NCBI GenBank assembly: GCA_900542005.1
Contig: UQLW01000011.1
Coordinates: 11,447-75,446, forward strand
Length of the DNA: 64,000 nucleotides
Direction: 5' to 3'
Origin: an uncultured Eubacteriales bacterium
GTDB taxonomy: Bacteria; Bacillota; Clostridia; Christensenellales; UMGS416
Part shown: one piece after another, positions 1-5,963 of the stretch
Layout of the letters: each line of letters opens with the position of its first letter
Position numbering within the stretch: position 1 is the first letter of the stretch
Made by a program: the position numbers and the translations under genes
The notes under the pieces: generated by a model
Database searches by the model: none
Seen by the model: only the letters and a program-made list of their open reading frames with translations
What the model was told of the DNA's origin: nothing

Positions 1-2
1 AT

Positions 3-395
3 GGCAGCGTACCGGGCGACAGCGAGGAACGCGATCATTTGCTGGAAAAGGGCCGTCCGATCCTGCGGACGCAGCTGCAGAATCGTTCCTATCTGGGGCC
101 TGACAGGCAGGGGAACCAGGGATATACGGAATGCTTCTTCGCTGACCTGGAGGCGGAAGAAAGTCTGGCCGTCCCGCCCCTGCTCCGGCAGCTTGAGATT
201 TTTCCCGATCAGGCCTGCCGCAGGGAGGATGGGATCCTTGTGGTGCGCAACTATGGCGAGCGGATCGCTGTGCGCGGCGGGAAGGCTGGAAGCTTTGAGC
301 GGGCGGGGATCAGCGCGCTGCATTTTTATAATCCACGCACCTATGACGGAAGCGCGACCATCGGCTTCCGCTGCGCCTATGTGGGCCTGGAATAG
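3..395 (+). CDS. C-terminal part of a probable FGE/SUMF1-type domain protein (5' end outside window)
   Basis: The reading frame is open from the left edge and stops at 395, so only the last ~130 residues are visible. The end of the protein has an arginine-glycine-glycine stretch (VRGGKAG), then a tyrosine/aromatic segment, and finishes with IGFRCAYVGLE. An RGG strand followed by a terminal GFRCA-type strand is characteristic of the formylglycine-generating-enzyme/sulfatase-modifying fold (PF03781), which includes sulfatase activators but also many proteins of other or unknown function. The catalytic cysteines cannot be judged from this fragment. A strong terminator follows at 425-464. The family call is moderate; the precise role is unknown. 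Confidence 0.5.
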   Translation, partial: GSVPGDSEERDHLLEKGRPILRTQLQNRSYLGPDRQGNQGYTECFFADLEAEESLAVPPLLRQLEIFPDQACRREDGILVVRNYGERIAVRGGKAGSFERAGISALHFYNPRTYDGSATIGFRCAYVGLE

Positions 396-424
396 ACCGG
401 CCGCAGACAAAGACAGAGAGTTCC

Positions 425-471
425 ATGCCCCCCTTCCGCCGTTTATCCGGCGGAAGGGGGGCATTCATTTT
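425..471 (+). terminator. Rho-independent terminator after the left-edge gene
   Basis: Two 16-base perfectly complementary arms (425-440 and 449-464, rich in C/G) with an 8-base loop are followed by TCATTTT. This ends transcription of the plus-strand gene stopping at 395. Confidence 0.85.
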
Positions 472-488
472 GGCCGTGAAACAACAAA

Positions 489-512
489 GGAAGCAGGCGA
501 AAGCCTGCTTCC
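489..512 (-). terminator. Terminator of the sufCB-type operon (minus strand)
   Basis: Arms GGAAGCAGGC/GCCTGCTTCC with a 4-base loop. Read on the minus strand the hairpin is followed by a T-rich tail (TTTGTTGTTT). It lies about 70 bases beyond the stop codon at 581. Confidence 0.75.
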
Positions 513-580
513 AGAAGACAACGCCGGCCGCTCCAAAGGGAGCAAGCCGCCCAGGGGCCGGTCGCGGCAGCGGCGGGCCG

Positions 581-1501
581 CTACCCCTTCAAAAAGCCCT
601 CAATGATCTTTTGCTCGGCCTCTTCCTCAGTGAGGCCGAAGGTACGCAGCTTCAGAATCTGCTCGCCGGCAATTTTTCCGATCGCCGCCTCATGGATCAA
701 AGCCGCGTCTACGCTGCCGGCAAAAAGCTCCGGCGCGGCGTTCACCGTGCCCTGTCCCACCAGGATCGCGTCGCATTCCGAATGCCCTGAGCAGCGGGCG
801 TTGCCCCGGATGCGGGAGTGGTATTGCTGGTTGGAGCGGTCCTTGGCCACGGAGCGGGAGATAAGATCGACGCCGCTGTCTTCGCCGTCCAGATCCACGG
901 TGAATTCAGTCTGCGCCTGCTGGCTTCCCTCGGTCAGAATGCGTTCATGAATGACAAGGCGGGCTCTGGCCGCCAGCTGAGCAGTGGTTTTGCGCATCGT
1001 TGTATCGACGCCGCCAATCTGTACGGTATCCATCTCCAGTATGGCGTCCTCGTCCAGCCGGGCGTCCGTTACCGGGTCAATGCGGCGCAGGCCCTTCCCG
1101 TTCCCCGTGCCGATATGCTTTTCTTCATACCGCACATGGGCGCCTTTCTCCAGGAAAAAGCGGTGGATGCCATTATGGCGTGCCTCCTCTTCGCCTTCCA
1201 CATGTACGCCGCAGCCGGCCACAATGGTGACATCGGCGCCAGCGCCTACATAAAAGTCGTTATAGACGAGATCGTCCACGCCGCTGTGAGTTACGCAGGC
1301 GGGAATATACACCGTTTCGCCCTGCGCTTCCGGCAGGATATGGATGACAAGACCCGGCCCGTCAGCCTTTGATTCAATTTTGATGTGCTCGGTCGACTGC
1401 CGTCCGGCGCAGCCTCCGTTCTCCCGGATGTTGAAGGCGCCGTTAAAGGCACCCTTAAAGCCTGAGATCAGGTTCAGCAGATTGACAGTGATGCTATTCA
1501 T
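581..1501 (-). CDS. SufB/SufD-type Fe-S cluster assembly scaffold (SmsB-like)
   Basis: A 306-residue SufB/SufD family protein. Visible family hallmarks include FNIRENG near the N-terminus, VYNDFYVG, IVAGCGVH, EKHIGTGNGKG, SRSVAK and the C-terminal IHEAAIGKIAGEQ segment followed by the LTEEEAE end. It is shorter than E. coli SufB (~495 aa) and occurs as a single SufB/D-type subunit next to SufC, with no sufA, sufS, sufU or second SufB/D gene here. That matches the minimal SufBC ('SMS') arrangement known from archaea and strict anaerobes. The start at 1501 (MNSITV) overlaps the sufC stop by 8 bases, so translation is probably coupled; 32 extra in-frame codons upstream lie inside sufC and are rejected. 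Role: scaffold on which Fe-S clusters are assembled with the SufC ATPase. Confidence 0.88.
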   Translation of the reverse strand: MNSITVNLLNLISGFKGAFNGAFNIRENGGCAGRQSTEHIKIESKADGPGLVIHILPEAQGETVYIPACVTHSGVDDLVYNDFYVGAGADVTIVAGCGVHVEGEEEARHNGIHRFFLEKGAHVRYEEKHIGTGNGKGLRRIDPVTDARLDEDAILEMDTVQIGGVDTTMRKTTAQLAARARLVIHERILTEGSQQAQTEFTVDLDGEDSGVDLISRSVAKDRSNQQYHSRIRGNARCSGHSECDAILVGQGTVNAAPELFAGSVDAALIHEAAIGKIAGEQILKLRTFGLTEEEAEQKIIEGFLKG

Positions 1502-2225
1502 GGGGCTGTTCCTCCTTGCCCAGCGGGCAGCGGGTGATGCTTTCATCCGCCAGCAGGGCCGGCAGCACCTGCTGCCGGGGGCCCTGCGACCGTACACGTC
1601 CGTCGGCGATTACCACGATTTCGTCGGCTATATTCAAAATGCGCTCCTGGTGGGAGATGATGAGAAGGGAACCGGAAAGGCCGCTCTGCAGGCGCTTAAA
1701 GGTATCAATCAGGCTGGCGAAGCTCCAAAGGTCGATCCCTGCCTCGGGCTCGTCAAATACGGATATGCGCGCGCCGCGGGCCAGGACCGTGGCAATTTCA
1801 ATGCGCTTGATTTCACCGCCGGACAGGCTTGCGTCTGTCTGGCGGCCTGCATATTCCGGCGCGCACAGCCCGACCTGCCCCAGGAGGCCGCAGAGCTCGG
1901 ATTCACTCAGGCTGCGGCCTGCGGCCAGCTCCAGCAGGTCCCGTACTGTGAGCCCCTTGAAGCGGACGGGCTGCTGGAAGGCGAAACTGATCCCCTTCCG
2001 GGCCCGCTGGGTTACATCCAGCGGGGTGATATCCTCTCCGTCCAGCAGAATCTGACCGCTGCTGGGGGTGAGGATGCCCGCGATCACCTTGGCCAGCGTG
2101 GTTTTGCCACCCCCATTGGGGCCGGTTACGACGGTAAGCTTCCCGTCGGGTATCGTAAGGTCCAGGGGATGGAGGATTTCCCTGCCTTCCGGCAGATTCC
2201 ATGCAATCCCTTTCAAAATGAGCAT
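1494..2225 (-). CDS. sufC: SufC-type ABC ATPase for Fe-S cluster assembly
   Basis: A 243-residue cytosolic ABC ATPase with no membrane segment. Walker A GPNGGGKTT (about residues 35-43), Q-loop FQQP, signature LSGGEIKR, Walker B ISVFDEPEAGID and H-loop ISHQ are all present; the E-I-K-R after the signature and the DEPEAGID Walker B are typical of SufC rather than of transporters. It is the first gene of a two-gene operon and overlaps the SufB/D-type gene by 8 bases. A promoter and two palindromic operator candidates lie directly upstream (2258-2323). Role: powers cluster assembly on the SufB-type scaffold. Confidence 0.93.
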   Translation of the reverse strand: MLILKGIAWNLPEGREILHPLDLTIPDGKLTVVTGPNGGGKTTLAKVIAGILTPSSGQILLDGEDITPLDVTQRARKGISFAFQQPVRFKGLTVRDLLELAAGRSLSESELCGLLGQVGLCAPEYAGRQTDASLSGGEIKRIEIATVLARGARISVFDEPEAGIDLWSFASLIDTFKRLQSGLSGSLLIISHQERILNIADEIVVIADGRVRSQGPRQQVLPALLADESITRCPLGKEEQPHE

Positions 2226-2257
2226 GTGACGCCTCCTTCAGGATAAAAAGATGGTAA

Positions 2258-2271
2258 TTAGCAGGTGCTAA
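2258..2271. promoter_or_regulatory. 14-bp perfect palindrome downstream of the sufC -10 box
   Basis: TTAGCA-GG-TGCTAA is perfectly symmetric. It lies just downstream of the predicted sufC transcription start and upstream of the start codon, a classic repressor position. The regulator is unknown; it resembles half of a CIRCE-like arm but lacks the 9-base spacer, so HrcA is not supported. Confidence 0.5.
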
Positions 2272-2283
2272 CTATGAGTCTAG

Positions 2284-2312
2284 TATAACGCTCTTGATGG
2301 CTATAATCAAGA
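2284..2312 (-). promoter_or_regulatory. sufC promoter
   Basis: Read on the minus strand, a TTGATT -35 box is followed after 17 bases by TATACT as -10. The -35 box abuts the IscR-type palindrome at 2311-2323. Confidence 0.65.
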
Positions 2313-2323
2313 CTAAATTAGTC
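2311..2323. promoter_or_regulatory. IscR/Rrf2-type operator upstream of sufC
   Basis: GACTAAATTAGTC is palindromic and matches exactly the core of the E. coli IscR type-1 site, GACTRWWWYAGTC. It touches the sufC -35 box, as expected for repression by an Fe-S-sensing Rrf2 regulator. Outer flanks of the E. coli motif match only partly, and no rrf2 gene is in this window. Confidence 0.65.
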
Positions 2324-2331
2324 GGGATTAA

Positions 2332-2386
2332 AAAAGAGATAGAGGGGAAAGGCTGCACTCCTGGCCTTTTCCCCTCTATCTTTTTA
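2332..2386 (-). terminator. Bidirectional terminator after the 35-codon minus-strand ORF
   Basis: A 17-18 bp stem (AGATAGAGGGGAAAGGC against its complement with one bulged base) with an A-run on one side and a T-run on the other. On the minus strand it begins right after the stop codon of the small ORF at 2388 and insulates it from the suf promoter. Confidence 0.85.
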
Positions 2387-2387
2387 T

Positions 2388-2495
2388 TCAAGGACGGCGA
2401 AAACCTCCCCGGCGGCGGTAACGGTCCAGCGCCCGGCAGAGAAGATAACCGGCGGCGCCCAGGACAATCATCCCGGCAACCAAGATGGCATCCAT
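2388..2495 (-). CDS. 35-residue single-span membrane microprotein
   Basis: A short ORF on the minus strand starting ATG GAT GCC at 2495. A strong Shine-Dalgarno (AAGGGGGG, 2502-2509) sits 6 bases upstream; an in-frame ATG two codons earlier is too close to it. The product has one hydrophobic helix (about residues 3-20, ILVAGMIVLGAAGYLL) followed by a basic tail (RALDRYRRRGGFRR), so it should insert with the positive end in the cytoplasm. The stop codon is followed immediately by a strong terminator. It is divergent from ktrB, and its size and shape recall KdpF, the small stabilising subunit of the Kdp potassium pump; sequence homology cannot be shown here. A link to potassium transport is inferred only from context. 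Confidence 0.6.
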   Translation of the reverse strand: MDAILVAGMIVLGAAGYLLCRALDRYRRRGGFRRP

Positions 2496-2685
2496 AAACA
2501 TCCCCCCTTATAACCCTAGCTTAAAGGATTTAGCCTCAAAGCGCCGTTATAAAATGGCGCTGGGCATAAAGACTGCGTTAGCTATCGGAGGACCTTAATA
2601 TGATCTTAACGAACCATGTGCAATCTTTAATTCTTTTTAATCACCGGACACCTACAATAGGAAGCACTACAACAGGAGGCAGAGG
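2496..2685 (+). promoter_or_regulatory. ktrB upstream region
   Basis: A 190-base leader holding a small hairpin (AGCGCC at 2540-2545 pairing with GGCGCT at 2556-2561) and a weak promoter-like TACAAT about 35 bases before the ktrB start. I looked for a c-di-AMP (ydaO) riboswitch, which often controls ktr genes, and did not recognise its conserved core. Confidence 0.3.
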
Positions 2686-4041
2686 ATGGAGTCACAGAAT
2701 ATACATAAGGGGCTTGGACGGCTGTCCTCCACAAAGCTCATCCTGCTCGGGTTTTGCGCCATCATTCTGATCGGCACCGCCCTGTTAAGCCTGCCCGCCG
2801 CATCTCGAAACGGCCGGGCAGGCCTAACGGACGCCTTTTTTACCGCTACCTCGGCTACCTGTGTGACAGGGCTGGTTCGGTTTGATACCTATACCCATTG
2901 GTCCCTGTTCGGCCAGGTGGTCATCCTGTGCCTCATTCAGATCGGAGGCATTGGCTTTATGACCATTGCCCTGTCCCTGCTCTCCTTGACCAAGCGCAAG
3001 ATCGGCCTGGCTCCCCGGGTGCTGATGCAGGAATCCATCGGCGCGCCTCAGGTAGGCGGGATGATCCGTATGACCAAGTTTATTCTGGGCGGCACCGCGC
3101 TGGTAGAGGGGCTGGGCGCCCTGCTGCTGAGTTTTTATTTTTGTCCCAGGTTCGGCCTTGCAAAGGGGCTGTACTTTTCGGTATTCCACTCGGTTTCCGC
3201 CTTTTGCAATGCCGGATTTGACCTGATGGGCGGCGAGGCGCCCTTCTCATCCCTTACGCTTATGCGCGATCAGGCGTATGTGAACCTGGTGATTATGGCG
3301 CTGATTGTGATCGGCGGGCTTGGCTTTTTCGTGTGGCGCGATCTTGTCGCCAACCGTTTCGCTTTTACCCATCTTAAGGTGCATACCAAAATCGTGCTGG
3401 CCGTAAGCGGCAGCCTGATCCTGCTGGGCGCGGGCAGCATCCTGCTGCTGGAGCAGGGCGGGCAGGCGTTTGCCGGGATGCCGCCGGGGGAGCAGGCGCT
3501 GGTTTCGCTGTTTCAGTCGGTCTCCGCCCGGACGGCGGGCTTCAACAGCGTGGATCTGTCGGGCCTGACAGAGGGCAGCCAGTTGATCCTGGTGCTATTG
3601 ATGCTGATCGGGGGCTCGGCGGGCTCTACCGCCGGCGGCATGAAAACGACCACCTTTGCCGTACTGCTCAAAAGCGTTGACACCACCTTCCGGCGCAGGA
3701 AATCCGTTGAGCTTTTCGGCCGCCGTATGGAGGAGGGCATTGTCCGAACGGCGGCCTGCATTGCGATGCTCTACATCACCCTGTCGCTGGCGGTTGCCCT
3801 GGTGATCGCCCATATCGAAGGCGTGAGCCTGATGGCCGCCCTGCTGGAAAGCGTATCGGCCATCGGGACCGTCGGCTTATCCACGGGCATTACGCCCCAT
3901 ATCGGGCTGGTATCCAAAATGCTGCTGGCGATGCTGATGCTTTTCGGCCGCGTCGGCTCCATCACGATGCTGCTGGCTTTTTCTTCAGAGCGCACCGCGT
4001 CGGCTTCCAAGCTGCCGGTGGAAAAAATACAGCTGGGATAG
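2686..4041 (+). CDS. ktrB: Potassium uptake channel subunit KtrB/TrkH family
   Basis: A 451-residue polytopic membrane protein with the four MPM repeats of the Trk/Ktr/HKT superfamily. Selectivity-filter loops are visible in order: TSATCVTGL (~residues 57-65), SVSAFCNAGFD, SARTAGFNSVD and AIGTVGLSTGIT, each with the filter glycine. The short N-terminus and length (about 450 aa) fit KtrB rather than the longer TrkH. It is followed after 15 bases by the RCK subunit gene, so the two form a KtrAB-type K+ (probably Na+-linked) uptake system in the cytoplasmic membrane. Start supported by AACAGGAGGC upstream. Confidence 0.93.
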   Translation: MESQNIHKGLGRLSSTKLILLGFCAIILIGTALLSLPAASRNGRAGLTDAFFTATSATCVTGLVRFDTYTHWSLFGQVVILCLIQIGGIGFMTIALSLLSLTKRKIGLAPRVLMQESIGAPQVGGMIRMTKFILGGTALVEGLGALLLSFYFCPRFGLAKGLYFSVFHSVSAFCNAGFDLMGGEAPFSSLTLMRDQAYVNLVIMALIVIGGLGFFVWRDLVANRFAFTHLKVHTKIVLAVSGSLILLGAGSILLLEQGGQAFAGMPPGEQALVSLFQSVSARTAGFNSVDLSGLTEGSQLILVLLMLIGGSAGSTAGGMKTTTFAVLLKSVDTTFRRRKSVELFGRRMEEGIVRTAACIAMLYITLSLAVALVIAHIEGVSLMAALLESVSAIGTVGLSTGITPHIGLVSKMLLAMLMLFGRVGSITMLLAFSSERTASASKLPVEKIQLG

Positions 4042-4056
4042 AGAAAGGATCAAAGG

Positions 4057-4701
4057 ATGAAATCCGTACTTGTGATAGGCTTGGGACGCTTCGGGCGGCA
4101 TATCGCCCGCAGGCTCATTGAAGAGGGCAATACGGTGCTGGCCGTGGAGAAGGATGAGGAACGGGCCGACGCGGTGGCAGGATTCATAAAAAACGTGCAG
4201 ATTGCCGACGCTACCAAGGAAGAGTTTATGGAATCGCTGGGGATCGGCAACTTTGACCTCTGCGTAGTGGCCATTGGCGATGACTTTCAAAGCGCGCTGT
4301 TGACCACGGTGCTGCTGAAGGATCTGGGCGGGAAGTTCATCCTGGCCCGGGCCAGCCGGGATACCTATAAAAAGCTGCTGCTCCGCAACGGCGCGGATCA
4401 GGTGGTCTATGCGGAACGGGAGATGGCCGAGCGGCTGGCGGTGAAATACGGCGCAAAGAATGTATTCGACTATATCGAGCTGGCGCCCGGCTACGCGATC
4501 TATGAAATCGCCGTTCCTGCCTCCTGGTATGGCAAAAGCATCCTGGATAAGGCGGTGCGGACCCGTTACCGTGTGAGCATTCTGGCCACCAAGAAGGGGG
4601 GAACCATCGCGCCGCTGCCGCATCCAGATCATGTGTTCACACCGGGAGAAAGCCTCATGGTGATGGGCGCGCAAGAGGATATACGGGCACTGACCAAATA
4701 G
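4057..4701 (+). CDS. ktrA: KtrA/TrkA RCK-domain regulatory subunit
   Basis: A 214-residue cytoplasmic protein with an N-terminal Rossmann RCK_N domain (nucleotide-binding GLGRFGRHIA at about residues 8-17, acidic E at the end of strand 2) and a C-terminal RCK_C domain (about 140-214). Such proteins form an octameric ring under the KtrB dimer and gate it in response to ATP/ADP or c-di-AMP. Its gene lies 15 bases after ktrB and the two share transcription. One RCK pair, rather than the two of E. coli TrkA, fits KtrA. Confidence 0.93.
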   Translation: MKSVLVIGLGRFGRHIARRLIEEGNTVLAVEKDEERADAVAGFIKNVQIADATKEEFMESLGIGNFDLCVVAIGDDFQSALLTTVLLKDLGGKFILARASRDTYKKLLLRNGADQVVYAEREMAERLAVKYGAKNVFDYIELAPGYAIYEIAVPASWYGKSILDKAVRTRYRVSILATKKGGTIAPLPHPDHVFTPGESLMVMGAQEDIRALTK

Positions 4702-4709
4702 ACAAAAGG

Positions 4710-4735
4710 GCCGCAGCCGGGCTTTGGGCTGCGGC
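4710..4735 (+). terminator. Hairpin after ktrA
   Basis: GCCGCAGCC and GGCTGCGGC form a 9-bp stem 8 bases after the ktrA stop. No clear T-run follows, so it may be a weak terminator or an mRNA-stabilising hairpin. Confidence 0.5.
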
Positions 4736-4821
4736 ACCCTGCGCTTAGGCTTGCTTTAGGGGATATACACGATCCTTATAGGGGCTTAATCCCCCGTATG
4801 ATAAAATTATATTTTAGACCG

Positions 4822-4863
4822 GCGCCTTCAGGCCTGGGCATGAGGACGCCTGAGGGAAGGCGC
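4822..4863. promoter_or_regulatory. Long imperfect hairpin in the ktrA to hypothetical-gene spacer
   Basis: GCGCCTT pairs with AAGGCGC and CAGGC with GCCTG across a 4-base bulge. It sits just upstream of a promoter-like TGGACG-N17-TACAAT (4889-4917) that would serve the gene at 4975. Function unknown. Confidence 0.35.
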
Positions 4864-4974
4864 GGCCCCCGCCCGTGGTCAGCCGCGCTGGACGGCGTCC
4901 CACCGTCGCGGTACAATAAAGAAAGCGCCCCGCAGCGGCGCAGGCGCGCGGGCCTGTGGAAGGAGAATCTGCCC

Positions 4975-5874
4975 ATGCATCAAAACACCATAGCCTGGCA
5001 GCAGGAGATAGCGGCGCCTGCTATGAAGGGCGTGCCCAGTCCAGACGTCCATCTGATCAACATGGTCTATGCGCTCAGCCTGGAGCTGACGGCAAATCCG
5101 ACGATTTGCGTCGACGGGGCAGACGGGCTTTGGATCTATTACGAGGGAGCCTGCTTTGCCTGCGAGGAGCTGCTGCAGGAGTACGGCCTTTCTCTGGCGG
5201 TCATTTCGCGCCGCTATCCGCTGCGGTTCTATGGCAACGCCGGCGGGCTGGAGAGCGTGGAGCTGGAAAGCGCCCTTTCGGCCGACGGCCAACGGCTGAC
5301 CCTGATGAAGAAAAATGTTTCCGGTCAGGATTTTGACCAGATCAGCAACCTCTGCCTGCGGATAAAGGCAGGCTCTGCCCCCTGCCGGGATGCGATCAAG
5401 GCAGCGCTGTCGGCCCTGGATTACCGGCGGGATTATCTGGCGCTGCGCCGCACAAGCTACGCGCAGCAGGCGCTGGCCGATGCGGGGGAGCTGAACCCGG
5501 ATACCTATTACCGGTACATCCCCCTAAGCGGCGATGGGGAGGCAACCGCGGCGGCAGTCAATCTGCCGCTGGAGCGTCAGGTCGAGCTGTGGCTGCTTCT
5601 TTTGCAGGATCATATTTCCGTCCTGGAGCTGTCCTATGTGCTGGAGGCTGTGGAGCGGGAGGTGCTGTACAGCTATTTTACCTGGGAGCTGTCTCTGCGC
5701 CTGGCCATGTCAAAATCCGGCTGCAGGGTCTGCTATGGCCCGGAAGGCTTCCAGCTGATAGACGGCGAAGGCAAACGGCTGCGATACGGCTTTAACAAGG
5801 GAAGCGATGGGGAACGGCTGCTGCTCAAGTTCCTTTTCCCGGCTATACCGGCTTCCCGGCAGCAATCTTTATGA
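4975..5874 (+). CDS. Conserved-looking hypothetical cytosolic protein, 299 aa
   Basis: The start at 4975 is chosen because AGGAG lies 9 bases upstream; the frame is open for 59 more codons upstream but through the promoter-like region. The product is soluble, leucine- and acid-rich, with no signal peptide, transmembrane helix or motif I recognise. It has a YEGACFACEELL stretch near residue 50 and a basic, aromatic C-terminus (YGFNKGSDGERLLLKFLF). It lies between ktrAB and kdpDE in the same direction, 89 bases before kdpD, which suggests a part in potassium or osmotic response, but that is context only. I cannot assign a function. Confidence 0.7.
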   Translation: MHQNTIAWQQEIAAPAMKGVPSPDVHLINMVYALSLELTANPTICVDGADGLWIYYEGACFACEELLQEYGLSLAVISRRYPLRFYGNAGGLESVELESALSADGQRLTLMKKNVSGQDFDQISNLCLRIKAGSAPCRDAIKAALSALDYRRDYLALRRTSYAQQALADAGELNPDTYYRYIPLSGDGEATAAAVNLPLERQVELWLLLLQDHISVLELSYVLEAVEREVLYSYFTWELSLRLAMSKSGCRVCYGPEGFQLIDGEGKRLRYGFNKGSDGERLLLKFLFPAIPASRQQSL

Positions 5875-5899
5875 AATCTTTATGCGGGAGGAAAAAGGA

Positions 5900-5921
5900 T
5901 AACGCCATGCTAACGGCGTTA
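5900..5921. promoter_or_regulatory. Hairpin/inverted repeat before kdpD
   Basis: TAACGCC and GGCGTTA arms with an 8-base spacer, followed by TATAAA (5926-5931). It could be an operator, possibly for KdpE, or a weak terminator for the preceding gene. Confidence 0.35.
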
Positions 5922-5963
5922 CCGGTATAAAGATAGTGCAAGCATAGGGAAGGAGGAAGCGGC

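Noticed and set aside
2521..2640. c-di-AMP (ydaO) riboswitch before ktrB
   Set aside because: Expected from gene function, but only a 6-bp hairpin is visible and the conserved core was not found.
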